A DNA stretch of 64,000 nucleotides from Paenibacillus sp. MMS20-IR301 (GCF_032302195.1 NZ_CP135275.1:2542001-2606000); one strand, 5' to 3'; counted from the stretch's first letter, positions 32,747-41,398 are shown. Notes: generated by a model not told the origin, from the letters alone. Translations and numbers: made by a program.

Positions 32747-32852
32747 ATCATATGTATATATACATCATTCAAGTATAGCAGTCTTCTCAAGCAGAGTGAA
32801 ATTGCCGCAGTGGCACGCCCCTCTGACTGTCGGCAAGACAGCGGGTATAGCA

Positions 32853-32883
32853 AAAACCGGCCCGCTGAAAATCCAGGAACCGG
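32853..32883 (-). terminator. Putative terminator of the GDSL esterase gene
   Basis: AACCGG pairs with CCGGTT, with an inner CTG/CAG stem, followed leftward by TTT. Confidence 0.55.
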
Positions 32884-32934
32884 TTGCTGCAACTCAGCTG
32901 ATATGTACAGGCGGGATAGCAGCCCATTGACGTT

Positions 32935-33564
32935 CTATCTAAGAGCGCCTACAGCTTTCAGCCAGGCTTCTGCAATCAGAGCATGGCCGGCAGGTGTCGG
33001 ATGCACGCCATCGCCGGCCCAGAAGGCAGGTGCGGCCTTCACGGATGCTGCTGCGAACAATCCGTCCAGCGGAACCAGCACTGCGTTATACTCACGGGCC
33101 AGCTCACGCACTACGTGGATTTTGGGATCGAGATCCTGGCGCCAGCCCTTACGGTCTTCCGGCACCGGCAGCACAAACGGCTCCACCAGAACCAGCCTGG
33201 CGTCCAGGTTCTTCTGTGTGCGTTCAATCAGATCACGGTATGATGCCTCAAAAGCTGCAGCTGTCGTCTCCTCCCCGGAATCAAAACGGCGCCACGTATC
33301 GTTAATCCCGATATACAGGGATACCCAGGTCGGGGCAAGCTCCAGACAATCCTTCTCCCAGCGGTTCTGCAGATCGACAGCACGGTTGCCGCCGATACCG
33401 CGGTTAATAATTGTAAGATTCTTCTCCGGATATAACAGTCCCAGCCGTGCAGCCGCCATCAGCGCATAACCCGTGCCCAGTGAGGAAGGGTCGTTGCGGT
33501 CGCGTCCGCAATCCGTAATGCTGTCACCCTGGAATAAAATAATATCATTCTGTTGAAATGGCAT
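32935..33564 (-). CDS. GDSL/SGNH-family esterase
   Basis: A 209-residue cytoplasmic SGNH hydrolase. Block I is LFQGDSIT (nucleophile Ser15), block II NRGIGGNR, block III IGINDTW and block V GDGVHPTPAGH with the catalytic Asp and His. The family removes acetyl groups from sugars or polysaccharides, as in rhamnogalacturonan or xylan acetylesterases, which fits the carbohydrate-rich window. ATG 33564 follows GAGGAGAG; the upstream open frame has no site. Confidence 0.92.
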   Translation of the reverse strand: MPFQQNDIILFQGDSITDCGRDRNDPSSLGTGYALMAAARLGLLYPEKNLTIINRGIGGNRAVDLQNRWEKDCLELAPTWVSLYIGINDTWRRFDSGEETTAAAFEASYRDLIERTQKNLDARLVLVEPFVLPVPEDRKGWRQDLDPKIHVVRELAREYNAVLVPLDGLFAAASVKAAPAFWAGDGVHPTPAGHALIAEAWLKAVGALR

Positions 33565-33694
33565 TCTCTTAAATCTCTCCTCTGCAATAATATCAAAAAC
33601 GCTTACAATCTTAACCATTATACCAGACTGGCTACTTGAGCAATATAAAATCTGGACAAATTCGGCTTAGGCGAAACAGTTCAGCATATATCCA

Positions 33695-34453
33695 CTACTT
33701 TGCGGTCAAATTAGATTGACGACTTGCTAATATCCGCATAATTTCTTCTATTACAATGCCGGGCTCAGCCCGCTGGATATAATGGCCGCTGCCTGCGGCA
33801 ATGACCTGCCGGCTTACGGCTGACATTTCCAGAAACTCCGCCTGGCTCTGTTGCTCAATCTCGAGAATGGCTTGGGCCGGCCAGTCTGCATCCGCTTCAT
33901 CCGGCAGGCCCCTCGTGATTACCGACAATGGAATATCCCCGGGCATTGCAGCTTTGGCAGCAGAAACCTGCTTATAGCTAAGCAGCTTGTCAATGTGTTC
34001 ACTATTGAGCAGAGGGTTCAGCAACGACTCCCTGCATGCGGCAGCATGCTGCGGAGGAAGCACCCTGGTGAAGGTCAGCTCCTTATATTCAGCTACTGCA
34101 TCTACCAGAACCAGTCCCGCTACTGCAGCAGGGTAGCAGCATACGAACAGCCTGGCAACCAGTCCGCCAAAGGAGTGCCCGACCAGAATGTACGGCGGCT
34201 GCACGTCCAGCAGGGTGAGCAGCTCATGCAGCTCCAGCACCAGATTCTGGCAGGACCGGGGTTCAGTCATCACCGGTCTTCTCCCGGTGCCAGGCCGGTC
34301 GTAGACCAGCGCCGAAGTGAACCGGGAAATGTTCTCATGTACCCCATTCCAGGAATCACCTCCATCCCCAAGACCGGAGATGAAAACAACAGCCGGCGTA
34401 CAGGCAGCGGAATCCGTAACTTTCCAATTATAGTTCTCATTATGATACTTCAT
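33695..34453 (-). CDS. Alpha/beta-fold hydrolase
   Basis: A 252-residue hydrolase with the oxyanion region VFISGLGDGG, the nucleophile elbow GHSFGGL and a C-terminal His in GSGHYIQ. The acid is probably the Asp in LPDEADADW or nearby. It should be an esterase or haloperoxidase-like enzyme; the substrate is unknown. ATG 34453 follows CAGGAGG. Confidence 0.92.
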   Translation of the reverse strand: MKYHNENYNWKVTDSAACTPAVVFISGLGDGGDSWNGVHENISRFTSALVYDRPGTGRRPVMTEPRSCQNLVLELHELLTLLDVQPPYILVGHSFGGLVARLFVCCYPAAVAGLVLVDAVAEYKELTFTRVLPPQHAAACRESLLNPLLNSEHIDKLLSYKQVSAAKAAMPGDIPLSVITRGLPDEADADWPAQAILEIEQQSQAEFLEMSAVSRQVIAAGSGHYIQRAEPGIVIEEIMRILASRQSNLTAK

Positions 34454-34916
34454 CTCGACCTCCTGATACCTATACATCCGGATGCCCGGATATTTCCAGC
34501 TTAAAACCCTTTAAAATATTTCACTATGCCATTTAACACAAAAATCCCCTCTAGCGGCTGTAACTGCCGTTAAAGGGGATTGGGTAAATCTCTGGATATA
34601 AATTGAACTGAAAATCTTTACGCCCGAGCCAGTAAAGTGTATTTCGCTTCAAATCCAGCAAGAGGTTTGACAGCCGCCTTGGGCCAAGCACCGCGTCTTT
34701 AGAAGCAGCGTGGAGCCAATTGCGAATAATAATTGCATTTTGTGCAATTAAAAATGTTCCTGCACAGGAATGAAGCGTTATAGTTGTACAAATTACAGTT
34801 ATAACATGAGCGGTAGTCCCATAGCAGGCCACCTGTAACTTACAATTCGGGCACGACGTACTGCGAAATCAGGAAGCTCTCCAGTTCAAGATAAAATAGT
34901 AAGAAATAAGCAGCAA
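34454..34916 (-). other. Gap with a possible short frame, ending in a terminator
   Basis: A leftward frame of 93 codons (34551-34832) starts with GTG and a poor ribosome binding site and ends within the terminator stem. Its composition is not convincing, and I treat it as a non-coding 3' region of the ndh transcript. Nothing else is seen here. Confidence 0.4.
34542..34580 (-). terminator. Terminator of the yjlC-ndh transcript
   Basis: AATCCCCTTTAACGGC pairs with GCCGCTAGAGGGGATT and is followed leftward by TTT. It lies 337 bases after the ndh stop codon. Confidence 0.8.
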
Positions 34917-36095
34917 TTAATAAGCCAGGCTGAATAATCCATGAATATGCGACAGATAACGGATATTGCTGGCTTCCTTCATCAAACTTGCCGGAAGCCC
35001 CTTGAGCGGTGTTGAATTACCGCCTACAATGGCCACGCCGTCTTTGCGTCCCAGGCTGGCAAGCGTCCCGGAATTTACCGGACTGAAAGCTTCTGAAGCC
35101 TTGTCATTCAGATAAGCGAACAGATTATATCCGATCAGCTCGCCCATCTGCCAGGCAATTTGGGCTGTCGGCGGATAAGGGCGGCCGTCCGGTGCGAATA
35201 CCACTGCACTGTCTCCAGCCACAAAAACATCCGGATGGGAGGTGGATTGCAGGAACTCATTAACGGTTGCCCGGCCGCGGTTCACTTCCAGCCCGGATTC
35301 ACCGATCAGCGGATTGCCCTGCACCCCGCCCGTCCATACGAAGGTTCCGGCTGTAATCTGCCGGCCATCCATCAGATCAACCGTCTGACCGTCTACTTTC
35401 GTTACGGCAAGTCCGGTCAGGAACTGGACGCCTCGCTTCGCAAGGCTCGCTGTGGCCCGCTCGATCAGATGATCCGGCAGAACCGGCAGAATCTTAGGAC
35501 CAGCTTCAACGAGCATGAGCTGAATTTCTTTAGGGTCTACCCCGTACTTCTTAGTCAGCTTAGGCAGCTCATCGGCAATTTCACCCGCCAGCTCCACACC
35601 GGTCAGACCGCCGCCGCCGATCAGAATCGTTGCATCTGCCGTATTACGGCTCGACGCATATTCGCGGATCCGCTCTTCAATATGTCTGCGGATGTGGTTA
35701 GCATCCGCTGCCGATTTCAGCACCATACTATGCTGCTCCAGCCCCTGGATACCGAAGAAGGCAGTGGTGCTTCCCAGACCAACAACAAGGGCATCATAGG
35801 TCAGCATTACGCCGTCCGAGAGAATTACCTGTTTGTTATTTACGGAGAAGGACTCCACCTTGGCAATCTTCAGATCAATATCCTTACCGGCAAACAGCTT
35901 TGCAAGCGGCATTGCAACAGCCTGTTCCGAAGCACTGCCTGCGGCAAGCCGGTGCAGCTCCGTAATAATCTGGTGGGTCGGATACTGATTGACCACTGTC
36001 ACTCTGGCTTCTGCCTTGCTCATATATTTGCGGATGGTTAAAGCGCTCAGCAGACCGCCGTAACCCGCACCCAGAATAACTATATGTTTTGACAT
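34917..36095 (-). CDS. ndh: NADH dehydrogenase type II (NDH-2)
   Basis: A single-subunit membrane-associated flavoprotein that passes electrons from NADH to menaquinone without pumping protons. GAGYGG near residue 9 binds FAD; GGGGLTGVELAGE near residue 160 binds NADH; VFVAGDSAVV is the second FAD contact; and the family phrase PPTAQIAWQMGE follows. Length (392) is normal. GGAGGAA precedes ATG 36095. It lies 39 bases after a DUF1641 gene, the same pair as B. subtilis yjlC-ndh, which is repressed by Rex. Confidence 0.96.
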   Translation of the reverse strand: MSKHIVILGAGYGGLLSALTIRKYMSKAEARVTVVNQYPTHQIITELHRLAAGSASEQAVAMPLAKLFAGKDIDLKIAKVESFSVNNKQVILSDGVMLTYDALVVGLGSTTAFFGIQGLEQHSMVLKSAADANHIRRHIEERIREYASSRNTADATILIGGGGLTGVELAGEIADELPKLTKKYGVDPKEIQLMLVEAGPKILPVLPDHLIERATASLAKRGVQFLTGLAVTKVDGQTVDLMDGRQITAGTFVWTGGVQGNPLIGESGLEVNRGRATVNEFLQSTSHPDVFVAGDSAVVFAPDGRPYPPTAQIAWQMGELIGYNLFAYLNDKASEAFSPVNSGTLASLGRKDGVAIVGGNSTPLKGLPASLMKEASNIRYLSHIHGLFSLAY

Positions 36096-36134
36096 TATAT
36101 TTCCTCCGTCCTTACTTGTAAGTGTTAAAAGTTA

Positions 36135-36569
36135 TTACTTGCCGGACTGCCGTTCGCCGCTGACCTGCAGGTACGCGTTCATAAACCGGAGAACATGCTG
36201 CACCTGCGGGTCCTTAATCATTTTCATCATGCCGAACAGGCTTACCGTTTCATTGCTGGCATCCGCACGGTCCTTCGCTTCTATCACTGTAGCCGCCATA
36301 TTCTTGACGGAACCTACTACAGGACCTGCCAGCTCTTTAATCGCACCTACCGTATCATTCTTCAGCACTTCATCTGTGGCAACCGACTGCACGAAGTCAA
36401 CTGATTTGCTCAGTACGCTGACTAATTGGGTAATCTGCGGCAGCTGTCCGATCAGCAGGTTCAGCGATTCCTGGACCTCCGGCTTCAGCAGCTGCTGCAG
36501 AATGTCTTCTCCCGATCCGGCTGCTGTTTTCTCCTGTTCCACAGGCGTTTCCATAATTGTTTCTGGCAT
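36135..36569 (-). CDS. yjlC: DUF1641 protein (YjlC-like)
   Basis: A 144-residue helical protein with an acidic N-terminus and the DUF1641 phrase FGMMKMIKDPQVQHVLRFMNAYLQ at the end, given here in part: MIKDPQVQHVLRF. Function is unknown, but it is regularly paired with NDH-2 or formate-dehydrogenase-like genes. AAAGGAG precedes ATG 36569. Regulatory boxes lie within 200 bases upstream. Confidence 0.93.
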   Translation of the reverse strand: MPETIMETPVEQEKTAAGSGEDILQQLLKPEVQESLNLLIGQLPQITQLVSVLSKSVDFVQSVATDEVLKNDTVGAIKELAGPVVGSVKNMAATVIEAKDRADASNETVSLFGMMKMIKDPQVQHVLRFMNAYLQVSGERQSGK

Positions 36570-36626
36570 AACGAAGTCTCCTTTACACTGGCTATTTTAC
36601 TTACAGTTGATCTTCTTTTACATACT

Positions 36627-36709
36627 ATGTGATTATTATAACACCCCAATTGTTAAAAATGTCACAAAGACATCCCCTTTATAGCTTTGTTTTGTGATAA
36701 TATTCACTT
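36627..36709. promoter_or_regulatory. Cluster of Rex/Fnr-like boxes
   Basis: Three sites resemble TTGTGA-N6-TCACAA: ATGTGATTATTATAACAC (36627-36644), TTGTTAAAAATGTCACAA (36650-36667) and TTGTGATAATATTCACTT (36692-36709). A weaker fourth is at 36742-36759. In B. subtilis Rex represses the yjlC-ndh operon through such sites. Fnr boxes share the same half-sites, so the sensor could be either. Confidence 0.65.
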
Positions 36710-36713
36710 CTTT

Positions 36714-36731
36714 TCTCTCGAAATCGAATTA
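36714..36731. promoter_or_regulatory. MhqR-like box
   Basis: TCTCTCGAAATCGAATTA matches 14 of 18 positions of the B. subtilis MhqR consensus as I recall it (TATCTCGAATTCGAGATA). It lies 167 bases before the nitroreductase gene, an MhqN homologue. Confidence 0.5.
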
Positions 36732-36897
36732 TCTCGACTGTTTGAACAAAAATTCACAATTACTATAGTTTTCCTTATTGACGGCAACAGATGAATGTGA
36801 TATTTTTAGCAAGTAACTTATAGTAAGTTAATTTATTAATATTATCAGTTTATTAATACTAACCACTATACATACAACAAATGGAGGAATCATTATT

Positions 36898-37515
36898 ATG
36901 AGTACTTTTTCCGAATTGGTTCAATCACGCAGATCAGCTATGAATTTCGTGGAAGGCATTAAGATCCCGCAGGCCGAGCTCGAAGAGATGTTCTCGCTGG
37001 CTCGTCTTGCCCCATCAGCCTTTAACCTGCAGCACGCCCATTACAAGGTCATCAGCGACGAGACGGTCAAGGAAGCGATCCGCAAGGACGCCTACGGCCA
37101 ATACAAAATCCATACCGCTTCGGCGGTCATCGTTGTACTCGGTGATAAAAACGCCTATCTGCAGGCACCTGAAATCTATAGCGGGCTTAAGATGCTGGGT
37201 GCAATGAGTGAAGATGACTTTGACCGTACGATTAAGTCGATCAACGACTCATATATTGGCAATGATGCGTTCCAGCGGGATGAAGCGATCCGCAATGCCT
37301 CGCTGTCGGCAATGCAGTTCATGCTGATTGCCAAGGACAAGGGCTGGGATACCTGCCCGATGATCGGTTTCGACCCGGAAGCGGTGAAGCAGACGCTCGG
37401 CCTTGGCGACAATTTCGTTCCGGTGATGTTGATTACGATCGGCAGAGACAACAAGCACAAGATCAGACCTCGCGGCTACCGCAAGCCGGTGAATGAGTTC
37501 GTACAGTTCATTTAA
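36898..37515 (+). CDS. mhqN: Nitroreductase-family protein (MhqN-like)
   Basis: A FMN-dependent oxidoreductase of 205 residues, nearly colinear with B. subtilis MhqN as I recall it: RRSAMNF, RLAPSAFNLQHAHYKV, RDEAIRNASLSAMQFMLIAK, GWDTCPMIGFD and RPRGYRKPVNEF. It probably reduces quinones or nitro compounds as part of an electrophile defence. GGAGGAA precedes ATG 36898. It is divergent from yjlC-ndh and has its own strong terminator. Confidence 0.93.
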   Translation: MSTFSELVQSRRSAMNFVEGIKIPQAELEEMFSLARLAPSAFNLQHAHYKVISDETVKEAIRKDAYGQYKIHTASAVIVVLGDKNAYLQAPEIYSGLKMLGAMSEDDFDRTIKSINDSYIGNDAFQRDEAIRNASLSAMQFMLIAKDKGWDTCPMIGFDPEAVKQTLGLGDNFVPVMLITIGRDNKHKIRPRGYRKPVNEFVQFI

Positions 37516-37541
37516 GTCGCGGCTGTCAACTGGCAACGTAT

Positions 37542-37581
37542 AAGAGGGTCTTCCGGCAATCAGCCGGAAGACCCTCTTGTT
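37542..37581 (+). terminator. Terminator after the nitroreductase gene
   Basis: AAGAGGGTCTTCCGGC pairs perfectly with GCCGGAAGACCCTCTT over a 5-base loop. Confidence 0.97.
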
Positions 37582-37631
37582 GTATAGCATATGAACATGA
37601 ACAGCCGTTGCTCAACCGTAACCGCCTGGCC

Positions 37632-38258
37632 CTATTTCGCATATTGCAAAATCGCTGCCGCTGCACGCTCCCGCCGCTCAGCATCGGGGCTATGCAAAGC
37701 TTCCTTAAGCACAGCCAGCGCTTCAGCTATCGTGGCCTCGTCTACTTTTACATGAGCTTGCGTTGTTTCTGCACCGCCGGGAGCAGTCTGCTCTGCAAGC
37801 CACAACTCCACTTTTGCTGCAGGCAGCACTCCTGTATATTGGGTGACTACAGCTTCTGCATGAAGCAGAGCTTCGATTGCAGGATTCACCTCCGTGCGGG
37901 GCAGGCTCTTCAGCCAGGTGACTCCGCGGCGGTGGGCAGTTCCGTCCTCCGGACTGTCGTGCAGGTCAATATAGAAATAATCACCCAGGTCACCAAGATA
38001 CACCCATTCATCGTCTGCTGTCAGCACATAATCGCCATCCTGCATAACATTCACGAAGAGGTGCAGACTATCAAGTGCCTCCTCCAGCTCCTGGCCCTGA
38101 TACCCGCCAGCCGTAGCCAGCTTGATGATAATCTCTTCCCTGCCCCTGTTCTCCAGGTCACCAATGCCCGGATACCCTGGACTCACATAATTATCCTCTA
38201 AAAAAGACTTAATCAGCCCGCTGCGGGTCTTCTCTGCCTTCATTCCAAACAGCCTCAT
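37632..38258 (-). CDS. Hypothetical soluble protein (208 aa)
   Basis: An acidic cytoplasmic protein with no signal peptide. Residues 25-120 form an alpha/beta region with several aromatic residues (WVYLGDLGDYFYIDLHD); the C-terminal 50 residues are Ala/Glu-rich helices (SPDAERRERAAAAILQYAK) that look like a HEAT-type capping repeat. I do not recognise the family. AGGGGAG precedes ATG 38258. Confidence 0.7.
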   Translation of the reverse strand: MRLFGMKAEKTRSGLIKSFLEDNYVSPGYPGIGDLENRGREEIIIKLATAGGYQGQELEEALDSLHLFVNVMQDGDYVLTADDEWVYLGDLGDYFYIDLHDSPEDGTAHRRGVTWLKSLPRTEVNPAIEALLHAEAVVTQYTGVLPAAKVELWLAEQTAPGGAETTQAHVKVDEATIAEALAVLKEALHSPDAERRERAAAAILQYAK

Positions 38259-38392
38259 ATCTTCTCCCCTTTACTCACGGATGTAAGAATAACTGAGTAA
38301 ATTATACAGCAAAAAACCAAGAAAACGGAAGTATAACAGCGCTTACATAACAATCCGGCTGAAAATATCCCTAAATTTAAAGTATTCAGCTT

Positions 38393-38421
38393 TTTACTCA
38401 AACGGCGGTTCCCGGTATAAT
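38393..38421 (+). promoter_or_regulatory. Sigma-A-like promoter in the ORF-less region
   Basis: TTTACT and TATAAT are separated by 17 bases. Transcription would start near 38428. Confidence 0.65.
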
Positions 38422-38754
38422 ACAGGTATCAGCTCAAGGAAATATACACTGCAGTAAGAAGAGGATGCACGGATGTATACCCGGCAGTCACTCTTAGCAG
38501 CTGTACCTCCTGAGATCTGAGACTATATCTTTGATCCTGGCTCTAAGCTTTCAATTGATCCCTAACACGAAATGGTGTGAGCTTCTTAAAGCTCCAAAGC
38601 TGAACAACCCATAAACCCGTGATCAGAGGATGAATGAGAGAGGAAGAAACAGAGCAGGATAGGCAAATTTACTGCCGCCTCGGACGATTTCTACCCGGCT
38701 GAGTACAAGGATAGGATAAGGAGTCTGAGCATAACATGGGTATAGTGGTAACAG

Positions 38755-38800
38755 TATAAACCTCTATTATTGATGATCTTATCAATAATAGAGGTTTATA
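38755..38800. terminator. Perfect 20-bp inverted repeat
   Basis: TATAAACCTCTATTATTGAT and its exact complement flank a 6-base spacer. It lies 27 bases after the anti-sigma stop on the minus strand and could end transcripts from both sides, but no T-run follows on either strand. Confidence 0.7.
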
Positions 38801-38826
38801 CGTGTTATAGGGGTTTGTACAATTCG

Positions 38827-39807
38827 TTAGCGCAGCCCTTCCGCGAATTGCAGCAGGGTTTCCTTTGATATCCCGCGCGATTCTGTACGCACCTCATGCA
38901 GGATGTTCTTCTCCTTGTCTTTGCGCAGCTCAATCCAGCGGATACAAGCATAATACCCGGTACTGCTCATCTCATACGACTGCTGATTTACAACATAGAG
39001 AGCATCAGTAAAATTAACCTTAAATTCCTCAACCTTGGTAGCCGCCGTAACATCGAATCTTATTTGCGCATCAGGACCGCTCGGTGAATACGTGACAATG
39101 ATTGAATCCTGCCCCCCCTTAGATCCTTCGTATACCAGCTGGGGGCTTACGGTCCCGGCAAGCTGGTTGGGTACATTGAAGCTCTTGATCCAGGCATAAT
39201 GCTCGCCCGGCTTAAGCCGTTTGGTTAGCACATTCGTATATTTCTTCAACCAGGAGTTATCTGTAATCCCAATTAGACTGTCTGACATCCCCCGGGCAAA
39301 ATGATATCCTTCCGGTAAAACATCCGGGATAGCCAGCTTTCCAGTAACCGGCTCTACTGACTCTTTCCAGCTCTTTATATCGGTGAACAGCTGCGGACGG
39401 TTTACCATCAGCATGTTATAACCGCCACTTGGCTCAGACACATAAAGCATAGCAGATTCATTGACACTAAGCTGGGACTGAATATCTTCAATAACTTGAC
39501 GGGTCTGCTTGCCGAAGGCTTCCGGCTCATTATATTTTGAATTAACATTCACATGAATTCCGGTAGTCCCGTATGTAACCGCCCATAACCTTTCCGCACC
39601 ATAAACCGCCCCGCCGAACAGCATAATTCCGCAGAGGATAACGGCAATTCTTGCCGTTCCGCGCAGCTGTCCTATAGCTCTCCGCTTCTTCTCAGGTCTA
39701 TAGGTTTGCCCGAAGCTTGCGGCTAGCCGCGTCTCGAGCTGCTCTGGCATAACTGTATTCTGCTTGAAGCTTGCGAACTCCCTTTTCAATTGACTTTCGA
39801 TAGACAT
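38827..39807 (-). CDS. Anti-sigma-factor-like membrane protein
   Basis: A short cytoplasmic N-terminal region (about residues 1-48) is followed by one membrane helix (about 50-70) and a large extracytoplasmic beta-rich domain with DUF4367-like character. It overlaps the ECF sigma-factor gene by 22 bases, the typical arrangement for a sigma factor and its membrane-bound inhibitor. I choose ATG 39807 over 39813 because AAGGGGG is then properly spaced. What it senses is unknown. Confidence 0.8.
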   Translation of the reverse strand: MSIESQLKREFASFKQNTVMPEQLETRLAASFGQTYRPEKKRRAIGQLRGTARIAVILCGIMLFGGAVYGAERLWAVTYGTTGIHVNVNSKYNEPEAFGKQTRQVIEDIQSQLSVNESAMLYVSEPSGGYNMLMVNRPQLFTDIKSWKESVEPVTGKLAIPDVLPEGYHFARGMSDSLIGITDNSWLKKYTNVLTKRLKPGEHYAWIKSFNVPNQLAGTVSPQLVYEGSKGGQDSIIVTYSPSGPDAQIRFDVTAATKVEEFKVNFTDALYVVNQQSYEMSSTGYYACIRWIELRKDKEKNILHEVRTESRGISKETLLQFAEGLR

Positions 39808-40379
39808 GCCCATTCCCCCTTCTGCTCATCTTCCTCCGTGAATCCGGCATTCTGCCGCAGCTTGCGCAGTGCCTTGTGATGCCGCGACTTCGCCGTCCCG
39901 AGCGGAATATCCAGGGCCGCTGCGATCTCGTCGAAGCTGCATTCACTATAGTAGCGCAGGACAATCACACTGCGCAGCTTAGCAGGCAGCTCTGCCACCA
40001 GCTGCAGCAGCTCCCCGCGCTGCTCCTGCGCCAGGAGCCGGGTATCTGCCCCGGGAAAAACCGCTTCTGCAGCATTCTCCTTGCTGCGGAGCTGGATCCG
40101 CAGCCGGCGCCAGCTTTTCCGGTTCCAGTTGCTGCACTGCCGGACGATCATCCCGTTCAGCCAGGCCCGGAAGGGCCGCTTCCCGTCATATTGCGGCAGG
40201 CTGCGGAACAGCTCGATATAGATTTCATTTACTACATCGGCCACATCCCCCGGCTTGCCGAGCAGCAGGGTGACCGTCCCGAACACCTGCTGCTTGATAC
40301 TGTTATGCAGCGCTGTGAAAGCTTCCCTGTCTCCCTCTTTCAGACGCTGCAGACAGTCCCGAAGCTCTTCGTCTGTCAT
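39786..40379 (-). CDS. ECF-type RNA polymerase sigma factor
   Basis: A 197-residue extracytoplasmic-function sigma factor. Region 2 includes DVVNEIYIELFRSLPQYDG and RPFRAWLNGMIVRQCSNWNR; region 4 includes RSVIVLRYYSECSFDEIAAA and GTAKSRHHKALRKLR. It should direct transcription when released by the membrane protein encoded immediately downstream. ATG 40379 follows GAGGAGAG. A conserved target promoter of its own was not identified. Confidence 0.93.
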   Translation of the reverse strand: MTDEELRDCLQRLKEGDREAFTALHNSIKQQVFGTVTLLLGKPGDVADVVNEIYIELFRSLPQYDGKRPFRAWLNGMIVRQCSNWNRKSWRRLRIQLRSKENAAEAVFPGADTRLLAQEQRGELLQLVAELPAKLRSVIVLRYYSECSFDEIAAALDIPLGTAKSRHHKALRKLRQNAGFTEEDEQKGEWACLSKVN

Positions 40380-40442
40380 CTGATTCTCTCCTCTCTGCCT
40401 TGATTTCACTCTATATTGGTCCGCAGCCGGATAAAGGTTCCC

Positions 40443-41342
40443 TTATGTACCAAAATTACTGCCCGGCAGCTCCTGCTTCAGGAACTGATAGAGCTTCAAG
40501 CTGGCCGGCTTCAGCGGATAATCGCTAGTCCGGCAGGCGATTCCGCAGCTCATATCAATAGCCGGACCTGACAGCTTCCGCACAACTGTACCCGCCGGAA
40601 GCGGATGCAGCATAATCTCAGGTACAAAAGCCATCCCGAGCCCGCTCTCCACATAGAATTTCAAGGCAGTCATACTGCCGATTTCCATCGTATTAAGCGG
40701 CAGACCGGAGCTTTCCTGCAGCACACTCTCCAGCTTCTTGCGGTAAGGGCAACCGGCTGCCGTAATCAGCAGACGGTGTCCGCGCAGCTGATCTGCATGA
40801 ATCTCCGGTTCGCCTGCAAGCGGATGCCCCTCCGGCAGCAGCAGTGTGAACTTCTCGGTAAACAGCGGCTCAAAATACAGCTCCGCCCCGATATCCGGTG
40901 CCGAGCAGAGTATCAGATCGAGTTCACCGCGCAGCAACTGCCCGCAAAGTGCCGCCGTGCCGGCTATCTCTACAGACAGCTCTATCCGGGGATTCGCTGT
41001 CATGAATTTCTGCAATAGCTGCGGCAGACGGCAGCTGGCTGTAGGATCAGTCACCCCGATACGGACCTTCCCGGCCCCGCCGGATTGCAGCTCTGTCAGA
41101 CTATTCTGCAGCCGTTCCATATCTTTCACTAGCTGCAGGCTCTGCTCCTGGAACAGCCGTCCGGCTTCGGTAAGGCTTACCTGTTGTTTGCCGCGTTCCA
41201 GCAGTTGAACCCCAAGCTCTGCTTCAAGCTTCTGAATCTGCATCGTTACTGTAGACTGGGCATAATTAAGCTCTTCAGCAGCACGGTTAAAGCTTCCTGT
41301 ATGTACAATGGCCTGAAAGGTTTTTAAGGTTTTAAAGTCCAT
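40443..41342 (-). CDS. LysR-family transcriptional regulator
   Basis: An N-terminal winged helix (FQAIVHTGSFNRAAEELNYA, QSTVTMQIQKLEAELG) is followed by a two-lobed effector domain (about residues 90-295). ATG 41342 follows GGAGG at 11 bases; ATG 41360 has no site. It is divergent from the SDR gene, which is its most likely target. Confidence 0.95.
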   Translation of the reverse strand: MDFKTLKTFQAIVHTGSFNRAAEELNYAQSTVTMQIQKLEAELGVQLLERGKQQVSLTEAGRLFQEQSLQLVKDMERLQNSLTELQSGGAGKVRIGVTDPTASCRLPQLLQKFMTANPRIELSVEIAGTAALCGQLLRGELDLILCSAPDIGAELYFEPLFTEKFTLLLPEGHPLAGEPEIHADQLRGHRLLITAAGCPYRKKLESVLQESSGLPLNTMEIGSMTALKFYVESGLGMAFVPEIMLHPLPAGTVVRKLSGPAIDMSCGIACRTSDYPLKPASLKLYQFLKQELPGSNFGT

Positions 41343-41376
41343 TTTTTCCTGTTCCTCCATTCATTCACTATGCTAA

Positions 41377-41398
41377 ATTCAATATTTATGAACTGAAT
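41377..41398. promoter_or_regulatory. LysR-type operator candidate
   Basis: ATTCA (41377-41381) and TGAAT (41394-41398) form an inverted repeat with a 12-base spacer, between the divergent LysR and SDR genes. Confidence 0.5.

Larger units (their letters stand above)
38259..38826 (+). other. ORF-less region with promoter and long inverted repeat
   Basis: This 568-base stretch has no open frame longer than a few dozen codons. A good promoter (38393-38421) points right, a 14-codon frame starts at ATG 38473 behind GAGG, and a perfect 20-bp inverted repeat closes the region. It could be a non-coding RNA, a decayed gene or a leader peptide with a lost gene. Short stretches in different frames look protein-like, but no family is recognisable. 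Confidence 0.45.

Noticed and set aside
34551..34832. A 93-codon frame between the hydrolase and ndh genes
   Set aside because: It begins with a GTG with a weak ribosome binding site and ends inside a terminator stem; no similarity is recognised.
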